A stretch of DNA of 64,000 bases from Lutraria lutraria. Its lineage: Eukaryota > Mollusca > Bivalvia > Venerida > Mactridae. The DNA is taken from assembly GCA_964023205.1 (NCBI GenBank), contig OZ026836.1, positions 5,260,993 to 5,324,992 of the forward strand, given 5' to 3'. Positions 1 through 12,183 of the stretch are shown here, one piece after another; positions within the stretch are counted from its first letter, which is position 1, and each line of letters opens with the position of its first letter. The notes beneath the pieces were generated by a model. The model saw only the letters and a list, made by a program, of their open reading frames with translations. It did not search any database and was not told the origin of the DNA. The translations under genes and the position numbers were made by a program.

Positions 1-1127
1 AACCATTGTCCAACCCTAATCATAGTTCAAACTTACCATACATGGGCTGAGGAAAGGGTATGGACTTGGAAAGTCTTCAATGTACTTTGACAAATAAGGG
101 AGCCAGAACAATATGTCCATTCTTTCGGGCTGGACATGAAATGAAAGCTCCATGATGTTCATTTATCTTAAGTTGATATACCTGAACATCACAGTTACAC
201 AAATAATATGCTGGTTGAATAGTGGTAATTCTGTGCTTGTCATGAAGCATATTTGTTATTTCTTATGAGGCTGCATTTTTCTCAGGGTTTGGTTTTTCAG
301 AGACTATTTGAAACAAAAACTTATTAACCGAAAGACATAAATATATATAAATTATTGAATTATATTTTTTGTCATTTAAGTTGAATAACAAACAGATAAG
401 ATTTAACATTAAATGTTTATGCTTATCATTATCCTGTTTTGTATTGAAACTGTTCTATTGGCATTGTTTTCAAGTATGAAAAGTGACTATTTGGATTTGT
501 TCCAGCATTGATAATGATGTAATTGTGTTTATTGGAATATATTCAAATGAAATGAGACATTAAACATTTGGCAATTTCCATCTTTCCATCGCATCCATTT
601 ATTTATTATGACAGTCTTGTTATATTTTTACATGTTTTGCTTGTTATAAAGAACTGTATTGGAATAAACATGTACACTGAAAATTAAATGAATGACTGCC
701 TCTAATTCAAGGTCTTTATCATCAGTGACAGCCATGCATGTAGATATTGGCTGTCATTCTCTTGAACATTCCAGACTTGACTTCAAATGGACTAAGTAAC
801 CTCCAAGCAAAGCCCAAATATGCAGAAGGCGACTATTCCTATTATTGGTGGCTGTTGGTTGAGTTACTAAGCAAAGTTTCTAACATGCTGTTGTACATAA
901 TTAGTGATACATTGTATATAAATTAATCAGAATGGTATCAGTGTCGGGAATCCACGTGACCTAGTGACGCCACAAAGTTATCCCAACAAGCATGTTTTCT
1001 GTCATCCAAACTAGGAAAACATCATGTATTTAATTTTTCTTTTCTGTCAAAACCACATAAATGTTGCAACATGCATAATGAGCTATCTCCAGTAAAGAGT
1101 TTTGTCACTGTAGGACCTCTAGTTTTT
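1..1127. other. Gene-free stretch at window start
   Basis: AT-rich DNA without a credible coding frame or splice-linked exon. AATAAA-like hexamers occur near 660, so the 3' end of an upstream gene cannot be excluded, but nothing else supports one. Confidence 0.5.
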
Positions 1128-2231
1128 AGCTCACCAGAGCACGAATATGCTCAGGGTGAGCTTTTGTGATCACCCTGCGTCCATCATGTGCGTGCGTCGT
1201 TACGATTACGTGGCGTCCATGTTTACTTAAAACAACATCTCCTCCTACACCGCTATGCCGATTGCAACCAAACTTGGCTGGAATGATCCTTGGTTGGTCC
1301 CCTTTCAAAGTTGTACAAAAAATTAAATTTCATTAAAAATTCTGGTTGCTATGGCAACAAATAGAAAAAACTTAAAAAATCTTCTTGTCTGAAACCACAG
1401 GGCCTAGAGCTGAGATATTTGGTATGTAGCATTGTCTAATGGAACTCTACAAAGTTTGTTCAAATTATTCCCCTAGGGTCAAAATTGGCTCCGCGCCGGG
1501 GGTAACTTGATTTTACATAGACTTATATAGGAAATTAAAAAAATATTCTTGTCAAAAACTACAATGCCTAGAGCTTTGATATTTGGTGTGTAGCATAGTC
1601 TAGTGGACCTCTACCAAGTTTGTTCAAATTATTGCCCTAGGGTCAAAATTGGCCCCGCCCCGGGGGTCACTTGATTTATATAGACTTATATAGGAAAATT
1701 TAAAAAATCTTCTCCGAAACCGCAAGGCCTAGAGCTAAGATATTTGGTATGTAGCATTGTCTAGTAGGCCTCTACCAAGTTTGTTCAAATTATTGCCCTA
1801 GGGTCAAAATTGGCCCTGCCCTGGGGTTTATTCTATTTTATATAGGAAAATTAAAAAAATCTCCGAAACCGCAAGGCCTAGAGCTTAGATATTTTGTATG
1901 TGGCATTGTCTAGTGGACCTCTACCAAGTTTGTTCAAATTATGGCCCCGGGGTCAAAATTAGCCGTGCCCTGGGGTTTATTCTATTTTATATAGGAACAT
2001 TTTTAAAAATCTTCTCCGAAACCACAAGGCCTAGAGCTAAGATCTTTGGTATCTAGCTTTGTCTAATGGACCTCTTTTAAATCTGTTCATATAATGGCCA
2101 TGGGATAAAAAACGGCCCAGATGGGTCACTTGATCTTACTTAGACTCGTATAGAAAACTTCAACAATGTTAATCTCCAAATGACCTTTTCTCCTGGTGAG
2201 CATTTATAGGGCCATCATGGCCCTCTTGTTT
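1128..2231 (+). repeat. Hairpin-ended dispersed repeat, copy 1
   Basis: The left end is an inverted repeat: agctcacc, then gagca/tgctc, then ggtgagct. The right end carries the hairpin gggccatcatggccc followed by tcttgttt. Inside are about five diverged tandem units of roughly 115-170 bp. Each unit contains 'cctagagct..gatatttggtatgta', a 'gttcaaattat' block and a GC-rich 'ggccccgccc' block. The same ends and units occur at 4723-5965, so this is a dispersed mobile repeat. No protein is encoded; short ORFs across it are shadows. Its transposition class is not clear. Confidence 0.85.
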
Positions 2232-2790
2232 ACTTGTTTGATAGTTTGGATAACAGAAAACGTCACTAATGACGTCACTAGGTCACATGGATTCCCCACA
2301 CTGGGTATATGCTTACAAATTAAATAACAATCTGTCAACAAATTGCTTATTTGAAAAAAAACTAAACAAACAATTAAACAACCAATTGTATCCAATTTGG
2401 CCAGATGAACGGTACATTCACTCGTTTGTTTACCTCAACAAAACAATAAAAAAATCCCCACCTACCAACTAATTTAAATGAGCTTGTAACTAATGCCGAA
2501 ATGCTTTTTGCCTAAAACCATAACATGATTAAAGAGATATTTAGAATCAGTCTTGTCATTTGAAAATCTTACAAATGGAATATTTAATCATGAGGCGGAT
2601 TAAAGTTGTCTTTGAAATCGTGAGATGGATACATAATCCAAGTGGTCTAGTTGGTTGACTATACTGAATCTGGTGGACAACTGATCAAAGATATTTTGGC
2701 ATCACTGAAAGATAACCTTCCTCCGAGTCGATTATCAGTTGTGCATGAGATAGATGACGAGGCAATTAGCCCCATACCCATCTGAACTTG
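2232..2790. other. Gene-free stretch
   Basis: No credible gene. The stretch around 2430-2500 contains a 'cctacctacc' motif with neighbouring sequence also seen near 6020, 9660, 15360 and 15770, so part of it is probably dispersed-repeat debris. Confidence 0.45.
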
Positions 2791-2804
2791 TTTCCTAGGA
2801 GGAG

Positions 2805-2995
2805 CAGTGGTGTACATAGTGGTAGAGAGTGGTCTCAAAAGTCGGAGGTTGCGGGTTCAATTTCGTTATTGGCGGAATTTGACTGGAACCCTTACAATCC
2901 CTATTTTCGGCACGAGTGCTGGTCAGAATCCAAGAAGCAGTCATCGAGAGCAAAAACTATGGGCCTTTGACAACATCCCTAGGTAAGTCGGGTGT
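2805..2995 (+). repeat. Probable tRNA-derived SINE fragment
   Basis: A pol III A-box-like stretch ('tagtggtagagagtgg') is followed about 30 bp later by a B-box-like stretch ('gcgggttcaatttcg'), the spacing of a tRNA-derived SINE head. A non-tRNA body and a 'gggcctttgacaacatccct' end follow. No cloverleaf can be drawn, so it is not a functional tRNA gene. Confidence 0.5.
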
Positions 2996-4722
2996 AGTCT
3001 AGTTCCCGGACGTGCTCTACAATTTATTACGTCAGGCAAAGCTCAATAATGGCGGCCTTCAGTGGTAATGTACAGGCAAGGGAATATTCTTATTTTAACT
3101 GACCATTTGTAATGTTATGCCTAATTTTAATTGTTCATGTACTAATATTGTAACAGCGGTGAGATATTTCAATGATCATGTGTTGATATATATACTTTCA
3201 TGAAGGAACTTCAGACTAAGTCGGGTGCTTGTAATATCGACGCTGGTAGAAATGAAGTTTAACTGCATTCCAAAATACATTTTTAGACAATATACTTATG
3301 CTGCAAGAATACCTGTCGAGTGATGTTCAAGTGAGTATTTTAGGGAAGGTTGTTTTTGTGCTGTTACTTTTTCTGCGAATCCTTATCTTCACCAAGGACT
3401 TTTATTCACCTTAACAGTTTATAATTTAGTGTCGGTGCTTGCTAAAACGTACATAGTACTTAAGGAAAATGTTTCTACCGCCTTAGGAGGCATGAATTAG
3501 TTAGTTTGAAATCGATTACATAATCCTTATCGGCTAGGAAAACGTGATAATCCCATTATGTAAATTGTTCAACAAACGACTCAAACAAAAATGTACTCAA
3601 ACGACAAAAAGGACAGTATTCAGTCTGAGTATAATCAAATATTCTCAAACGCTGTGAAGAATTATAACACTATGTGATTATGTGTTAAATATTGAAGTAC
3701 AAATGTATATTTTAAAAGCTTCTTTTAGGTTTTTCTTCTCAATAATGCGTTATACGCTTTTCTCGGTGTTCTAAATTCTGGTTTATGTTATACTTGAAAA
3801 TAGCTCACTGAATTCAATTTGAATAAATAAACAAAAAATTCACATTTTTATGACGGCAGTCATTTTGTCTTTTGGATTCCTTGCCGTGATAATTGGATTG
3901 ACAAAATCTCATCAAACCAGTTGGAAATCCATTTTAATGACTTTGATAGGATATGAGAAATACACTTCACTGACTGTGATGATATTCTTTTATTGAAATT
4001 GTTTCTGCATTCTGTGTTTTTAAAGGCAGTATCAGATAATGAGTTACGTGTGTTCTTTGCTTGTTCCATACAGCCTATAATTTTACAAGACTGAATTACA
4101 AACATATTGTCTATTAATCAATTTCAATAACTATAGGAGAAGGCTTATCTCTGTTAAATATAATTATAGTTGACACGAAATTGCCTAAATTTCCTTTGGT
4201 GGTACTGAAAGATGCAGTTATGTACATGTATATGTTTCATAGTTATTGCTGTTCAAAACATAATGATTAGTAATAAAAAATTGTATTACCCTGAAAACAG
4301 AAGTTTAGAATGTCAAAATATAATCAAAGCTTTCCTTAGAGACGTTATTCGCTTCATTTGTTTAAAATAAATCTCAGAATTACCAATTATTCTACTCGAA
4401 CGTTTGAATGAGTGATGAAATTTATATTCATAGGTCCCAGTTTGCCTTAAGCTTTTACAGACTACAATTCATATGCATCATTTGAATTATGAAATTTAAT
4501 TTAATTCCCCTCATGCCGAATTGTATGGATTGCCTGTCTTAAGACGTTACACAAATCTTTAATAGTTAGTGCCCCAACAGAGAGTTATATACTGCAGAAT
4601 CTTGTAGATATGTTTGGCGTAAAAAATGTTAGTTTCTGGTTACCATACCTACTATAATTTTCCCCTCAATCCTAGAGTTTTTATAAGCCCGTGGAATGGT
4701 ACATCTATTGTCTCACCTTTTT
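2996..4722. other. Gene-free stretch
   Basis: No coding region, RNA gene or strong repeat structure is recognised. ORFs here are short, lack partner exons and have no recognisable motifs. Confidence 0.45.
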
Positions 4723-5965
4723 AGCTCACCAGAGCACGAATGTGCTCAGGTGAGCTTTTGTGATCGCCCTGCGTCCATCGTTCGTCGTGAAGTGGCGTCC
4801 ATATTTACTTAAAACAACATCTCCTCCTACACCGCTAATCCGATTGCAACCAAACTTTGCTGAAATGATCCTTGGTTGGTCCCCTTTCAAAGTTGTTCAA
4901 AAAATTAAATTTCTTTAAAAACTCTGGTTGCTATGGCAACAAATAGAAAAAACTTTTAAAATATTCTTGTCCGAAACCACAGGGCCTAGAGCAGAGATAT
5001 TTGGTATGTAGCATTGTCTAATGGAACTCTACAAAGTTTGTTCAAATTATTCCCCTGGGTTCAAAATTGGCTCCGCCCCGGGGTAACTTGATTTTACATA
5101 GACTAGCTTATATAGGAAATTTAAAAAGTCTTCTTGTCAAAAACTACAATGCCTAGAGCTTTGATATTTGGTGTGTAGCATTGTCTAGTGAACCTCTACC
5201 AAGCTTGTTCAAATTATTGCCCTAGAGTCAGAATTGGCCCCGCCCCGGGGGTCACTTGATTTATTTAGACTTATATAGGAAAATTTAAAAAATCTTCTTC
5301 TCCGAAACCGCACAAGGCCTAGAGCTAAGATATTTTGTATGTGGCATTGTCTAGTGGACCTCTACCAAGTGTGTTCAAATTATTGCCCTAGGGTCAAAAT
5401 TGGCCCCGCCCCGGGGGTCACTTGATTTATATAGACTTGTATAGGAAAATTTTTAAAAATCTTCTTCTCCGAAACCGCAAGGCCAAGAGCTTAGATATTT
5501 TGTATGTGGCATTGTCTAGTGGACCTCTACCAAGTGTGTTCAAATTATGGCCCGGGGTTAAAATTGGCCCTGCCCTGAGGTTTATTCTATTTTATATAGG
5601 AAAATTTGAAAAATCTTCTTCTCCTAAACCACAAGGCCTAGAGCTAACATATTTGGTATGTAGCATTTTCTAGGTCAAATTTGGCCCCGCCCGGGGGTCA
5701 CTTGATTTATATAGGCTTATATAGGAAAATTTAAAAAATCTACTCCGAAACCACAAGGCCTAGAGTTAAGATATTTTGTATGTACTATTGTCTAGCAGAC
5801 CTCTTCCAAATTTGTTCATATTATGGTCCTGGGGTAAAAATTGGCCCTGACCTTAGGGTCACTTGATTTTACTTGGACTCGTGTAGAAATATTTTAACAA
5901 TGTTCCTCTCCAAATGACCTTTTTTCCTGGTGAGCATTTACAGGGCCATCATGGCCCTCTTGTTT
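4723..5965 (+). repeat. Hairpin-ended dispersed repeat, copy 2
   Basis: Same family and orientation as the element at 1128, with matching terminal hairpins (agctcacc/ggtgagct on the left, gggccatcatggccc on the right). It has about six internal tandem units instead of five, including one shortened unit near 5650. The copies are similar throughout, but their flanks are unrelated, so they arose by separate insertions rather than segmental duplication. Confidence 0.85.
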
Positions 5966-6280
5966 ACCTTTTTTGTCCTCTTTCAAGAATGGTTATAAGT
6001 AAGAATTAAACAATCCCTACCTACCTTATTTAATGAGCATTTAACCAGTCAAACATTTTTTTCTATTCTCGTCTTATTCTGCAATTACAAAAATGTCTAC
6101 ATAATGCAAATGATATTTACTTTGTTCAAAATGCAACTAGCTATTGTCCCAGGCATTTGACAATTGACACAAGACACGGACTGATTTAATGTTGATTTTA
6201 TTTAAGTGTTGAAAGAAAATCGAAAACAAATCGCATTGATGACCGCTATGAATAATGATGGCATCGTGCAAGTAAACGAA
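5966..6280. other. Gene-free stretch
   Basis: Short AT-rich spacer with the dispersed 'ccctacctacct' motif near 6020. No gene seen. Confidence 0.4.
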
Positions 6281-6455
6281 TTTCAGTACAACCTCTCAAA
6301 AGCAACATCCGTTGGGAGTAGCAAAAGTATGTTGTTGTTGAGAGGTTGTTGTTATAGAGAGGTTAAATTAATTTAGTTCGATCGTGTAGTGGCAAAACAA
6401 TCAGGCTGTTGTTAAAGGGAGGTTGTTGCTCTCTGGAGAGGTTTTACTGTAATTC
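6281..6455 (+). repeat. Short interspersed repeat ('gagaggttgttg' family)
   Basis: GAGAGGTTGTTG-type blocks, with a central 'gggagtagcaaaa.tatgttg' and a terminal 'ctctggagag..ttt.actgtaatt'. Related copies lie at 46405-46545 (same strand) and, reversed, in intron 2 of the duplicated secreted-protein genes (about 12376-12560 and 18565-18700). It behaves like a MITE-sized element; its ends are not sharply defined. Confidence 0.6.
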
Positions 6456-7842
6456 AATGGAATACATCTCACAGTTTGCGTGCACATTCTTTGTCGATAA
6501 TATTCGAATTGTAATTACTTAAAACTTCATCGCCTAGTTTTAAGATGTTAGATGATATCGTTTTTGTATTAAAATATAAAAAGTTAGTTTTAAGCAAAGT
6601 CAAACAACAGCTGTCCGAAAGCCAAGTACTAAAGCTCCATGTTTCTGTGGTAGGACAAACTACATTCACATGCAAGTAATAATGCCAACGATCTAATCAA
6701 CCAAATTACAGTCTTGAAGATTTGGCTAATAGCCAATGCCTACAATCCATTGTGTTCATTTCGCTCTGAAGCTTATATTTTAATGAGAATTTATGAAGCC
6801 GTTTAAATAATTGATTTCTCCCAACAGAATATAACAGACTGCGCCATTATACTGAACAAGACACTGACTCTAAACATGTCATGTATTAATCAGTATTTAT
6901 ATGAGTTCACTACTGCCCAGAAGACTGTATAAGGCGCCAGTAAATGTTCGTATTTTATGATACCACCAACACAAATCATCACTCCCTAGAAAAGTATCAA
7001 CACAATAAATGAAGTCTGGTCTAAAATAAGAAACAATCTATATCATTGATACGAAATATCATGACATTATTACAGATATCTGTCTGTACAATGTCATGTA
7101 TACCAGACACCAGTTTTGTGAATTCCTAAATGGCCTGGAAGCATTGCTATGTAGTCTTAATTGCTAGAATTCATGCTGCAGTGGACCTGCCTGAAATTGA
7201 ATGGTGTCTGTCATAGTGGGCTTGTGCGTTAAGGGGACACACTTTCTGACAATTATCTAAAGCGGGTGGGGTATGGTAAGAATTAAAAATTAAGAATAGG
7301 CTTGTATTTAAGTAAAAGAAATCAATGTAATTTCAAGTCATATTTGCACTGAAAGGAATGCTGACAAGAATGGAGAAAAAAGGATAAAATGGCAAAGCTA
7401 ATGTGGATATAAGAACAAATTCTCGCGTACATTCAAACACAAAAATTAATTCATATTTCAAAAAAGTATTATGCACTACACAATGTCAAAACATTTATCA
7501 ATGTTGTACGAGTGAAATTTATTTGAAATAATGAGAATTAACACTGCTAACTTCATTTTATTACACACACTACCAGGTAAAAACACGATCTGTTTTGCTC
7601 ATAAAGAGGTACAGATTAAAAGGTATGGTGGTCAAAAGTGCCATGGAACAAAACAGTCAATAGTTAGAATTTCCCCTTGCCATTTAAAGTGTATAATATT
7701 TTCTGAGAATTTTCATGTTAAGTTTATTGAGCCAGTTCTGTGCCTTATCAAAATACATGTCAGTTACAATAATCACAAATTCAATATTCGATCATAGTAT
7801 TTATTAATCAATTTATATATTAAGGATCAATAACATAACAAT
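6456..7842. other. Gene-free stretch
   Basis: No credible gene. An 88-codon open frame at 7531-7797 has no homology I recognise, an unusual composition and no splice-linked partner, so it is not called. Confidence 0.45.
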
Positions 7843-8125
7843 AAACAAGAGGGGGCAAAATGGCCATGTAATCGTTTACTAGAGTATTTACCCTTATATA
7901 CTGTATATATCACATAGGTTATGCACACAATAAAACACGAGGTTATAGATCGGCCAAAAGGGATCATATCACAGAATCCCTAAAATGCATAGGGGTACGT
8001 ACTACTAAATAGTTATGTGTAAAAGTTTGGTTGAAATCCCTTCAGAATTGTAGGATAAGTTGCGTCAAGAATAAAATTGTGGAAGCTCGCCCTGCAACCT
8101 GCCCGCCTGTCCGGGCGCTGACATT
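7843..8125 (-). repeat. Degenerate, 5'-truncated hairpin-tail repeat
   Basis: The left edge 'acaagagggggcaaaatggcc' is a degenerate reverse complement of the '..ggccatcatggccctcttgt' tail of the plus-strand elements ending at 2231, 5965 and 32283. The sequence inward includes 'ttggttgaaatcccttcag', typical filler of such repeats. The right limit is approximate. Confidence 0.5.
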
Positions 8126-9360
8126 CGCCAATAAAATAGCCTTTGCCTTGGAAAACCTGATTAAACATATAAAAAAAAAAAGGTTACCAGAGATAACAAG
8201 ACACTTTATACATAATGATAGCGACTAATACTGAACTTCACGCATATTATTATTTCCTACAGTATTCCCTCACAGACACCATACTATTTACTGATATCTC
8301 AAGAACGCTTTGCACGTGATTTCGATAAATTGGGTCAGTGCGATAGTAAAACCACATATTTCATGCACTTACCTTTTTAACGTTGAAGACATGGCATGTG
8401 CCTACGACAAAAAGTAAATAAATGAAAGCATAATGTTTTGGCATTAATACTTACTTTCATCTGCGTACTGATTACTCATTCTCGCAATTTTGGTCTCCTT
8501 ATTTGTTTTGTTTACTTTTCGAAATTTATAGCGGAATTGCTTCACAACTCAAAACGGAAATGTCTTCGATCGGAAACATAGTCCATTATTTAACTATTTT
8601 TTCCTCTAAACGAATAAAACTTCTAGTCTTTACACGGAGTATATTTTCTAATGTTGGTAAATAAACGATATTCTTTCAAAAATCCTTGTCATTTAAAAAA
8701 AAAACACGTGCCAACACCTGTTTAGTATAATTCGAGTTACCGTTCCTTTCGCGGACGAATTATTTTCAGTGAATCGGTCAGAAGCCGTGGGAAAATGAAA
8801 ATGATCGTAAACATTCTACAATTAACCATAATTCAAATAGAAAGAACCAGAAATCAAAGAAGTGTTTTAGACGGAGAATCCCATATGTCTTAGGTACATT
8901 ATGCATTACTTATCATGTGTTGTCACAGCTTTAAATGTCTAATCGCACAGATATTTGTTTTGTTTACATTTTAACGAATGAAAAAATGGCGTCCTGTCGA
9001 AATTTATGTCACATGTCGAATGTTTGTTTGGTCGTTTCAGTAAACGCGATTATGTCAACCAAAAAATGGATTCGTACAACGTTCAGTGTTACTTCGTATT
9101 GTTTAAAAACTAATTTTGTTCACGAACTGTTCGTTACATTTTGAGTTTGAATGTACTTTCATAAACCGTTTTTAACGGTTTTGTTTTCTTGATTAATCAG
9201 TGGTAGCTGGTCTATATCCTTCAAATAGTGAATATAGCATGTCTACACTAATGTTTTAACAACTTAGCAATATTTTTGTATAGACTCCCCAAGTAATTAT
9301 TTCAACTGGCTATGTGACTATTTTCTATGTTTTATTTTGAAAGTTGAGATTTGTGTCCCC
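8126..9360. other. Gene-free stretch
   Basis: No gene recognised. Short frames such as 8935-9144 have no motif, signal peptide or partner exon. Confidence 0.4.
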
Positions 9361-12150
9361 TTAATTAGGTAGCTTTTTCTGGTTTTGAGAAATTCAAATC
9401 GTTTCTGACTTTCATGTAATTTATGGTATTTATAATTATTGTTTTGTTGGCTATAAACGTCTAATTATCTGGTAAATTGCATTGTATTGTGATTAGTTTG
9501 AATAGATTCGAGTGTAGTATCATTTATCAATTTAGGTTTTATGAATTCGCTGCTGTAATTATCTTTGCTTCAGGTTGTTTTTATCCGTTACCCTAGACTT
9601 TTGATTAGGCCCAAGAAACGATACATCTACTATTTACCATTCTAGAATAGAAAATGACACTGCCTACCTACCCTATTTCTAACAAGTAATGTAACCTGAA
9701 ATAAACAATGTTTATGCCTAAACAGTGCGACTTTCCTCCAATTTGAAGCAATCTATATAATTGTGTAACTGCTATTTAAGGCAAGTGAATCATACATGCA
9801 AATATTGATGGTGAACAATGATTCTGTATGAATATTGCACACGGAATATTTATTCTAGAAAAACCTTAATTTCAGTATAGTATACTAGTAATATCTTACT
9901 GAGGCCTTTATGCAATCAAATTATTATAAATATGTCCTAATACAGCATTTTATATTTTTATTTGATGCAACAAAATTTATATTCAATGGTTATTTGTATA
10001 TGATTTTGTACTTTTCATATTCATGTTGTGATAAGTCTGTATGTTTTAAGTTTTATGATACATTATTTTGTTTTGGCTCTTCCATATCATCGTTGTGAAG
10101 AAAAATCATCGTAACTACCGATTTATTTGTCAAGCATCTTTTAAAATCCTAATGGAAATAGAAAGCAGATACGCACAATCTCTCTAAAATAAAACAACGT
10201 ATCTCTGTGCCAATTACTAGTATAGTACATGTATGTGACATAAAAAACCTATTCTGATAAGTCTAGCGTAACAAAACTGTCAAAGACGTGTAACTCTATT
10301 GACACGACATTTTGACTTTAAGGATAAGCGAAACATTTCTGAAAGGTCTGTCGGCTGATGCTTTCAAGAACGAATGAATTGTAATTTTAAATTTGTATAA
10401 GTAGATATAATGTTTTCTGTATGCATGTGTGTTTTTTTTGTGTGTTTGAGACTAATTTCACAAGCACGGTTAATATCATTCCTTATTACTATTGATGAAA
10501 TTGTTTTGGTTATTATCCGCTGCCAAAAAGCGGAGGGATACAGAAATGACAGACGCGCGCGTGTTTTTGTCTGTTACACTTCTTTGGAGCATAACTCCAT
10601 AATGGATCAAGGTAGTGATTTGAAAATTGATATACTGGGTTAGGTGGTGATGAGAACTGCATAGAGCAAGGAAAATAATCCTGGCTGTTGTACGTTAGGG
10701 TTCTTGCCCTTTGATTAATAATTAAATGTCTTTCTTGTCCAGAGCTCAATCCCATAATGGATCAAGGTAGTGATTTGGAACTTGAGGTGGATAGATGGTG
10801 GTGAGGAAAAATGTATAGCACATAAACCATGAATATGGCTTTTGTATTGTTTAGGTTATTGCCCTTTGATCGATATTTGAATGTGAATTTTGTCCGGGGT
10901 TATAACTGTAAAATGAACGAGAAGATATAGCTTATTAAAGAATATTTCTGATTTCTCTGTACCTTGTAACCTTGTGCTGTTTAACAGGAAAAGATATTCC
11001 TCCTTTGATAACTTAATATATCCTCTTCGGCGGCGGATTTATCAGTCTATGACTGCTTCTTGTAAAAACTGTTGTTGATATAAGATCATGCGAAAGTATG
11101 AGATTAATTATTTGGTGTTCTTCATTGATTGTCATAAGTCCAAAAATCATTTCGCCGATAATTTTTATACTATTTAAGCGTCTAAATGGATTAATGAAAT
11201 CATTAATTATTATGAGTTGTACCAAGGTATGTGGTTAATGACTGATATGATGGTCGCACGTTTATTGTCTGTTTTGAGACAGGTTTTTGTTAATAAATGA
11301 TGTAAATAAATGATTTGCTTACAAATTGTATTAAAAACGAGCAGGTTGATGAATGGTGCAATATAGATTATTTTCTATTTGATATATATTAATGGCTCTC
11401 AGTTTACATCTGTCAAAATTATGTGAAATTATTATTTTTGGTGTTATTGCTGTTTTATTGATTGATTGGTGCTGTTATACAGTCAAACTTGAGAATAAAG
11501 GTCAACCTTGGGAAATACATTATAATTATGACCTTAATGGACAGGTGACCTTTATTCAGAGGTCATAGTTTTTAAAAGAATGGCCTATATTAACATGATG
11601 GTATTTATTATTCGATGTCCGCTCACACGAGGTTTACTGTAATGCTGCAAATTGTAATACTGTAACAATAAAGTGTTATATTATCTATGAAGAAAACGCG
11701 TTTCTTAAACTGGTTTTGGCCATATTTTTAATCAGAGAATAATTTCTCAAAATGTATAAAATCAAAAGAACACAAAACAATTATTTCAGTTAAGCCCATT
11801 TGATGTTTATTGAGGATTCTCCTCCATAGAAATTTATTTGAGATACAGAATACAGAAGACTTAATAACAGTATAATATAATCTTACTTTCATGGACTGAC
11901 TTGTAAGCCTTTGTATTAAGACAATCATATACTTATTAAAGGGAAATCTCTTTTTATTACTGAAACGTTGTTTTAATTCAAAGCTTGCATTACCATTGAT
12001 GTAGTATTGAAATGGCCTTTTCATGGTATTGTTCTTATAACTATTATAATTGGCAAAAATTATGTTATTTAATTTTAATGTAGAATTAAAATACAATGTA
12101 AGATATATGAAAAATATTCCTGTCCTGTGCAGAGTTAGTTGTCAAACCGA

Positions 12151-12156
12151 TTTATT
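12151..12156 (-). terminator. Poly(A) signal of gene A
   Basis: AATAAA on the minus strand, about 28 nt beyond the stop codon. The same hexamer lies at the equivalent place behind gene B. Confidence 0.6.
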
Positions 12157-12183
12157 ATTTTAAACCAATCATTTTGCAAACCA

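Noticed and set aside
8935..9144. 69-codon frame near a possible promoter
   Set aside because: No signal peptide, domain, splice partner or poly(A) context.
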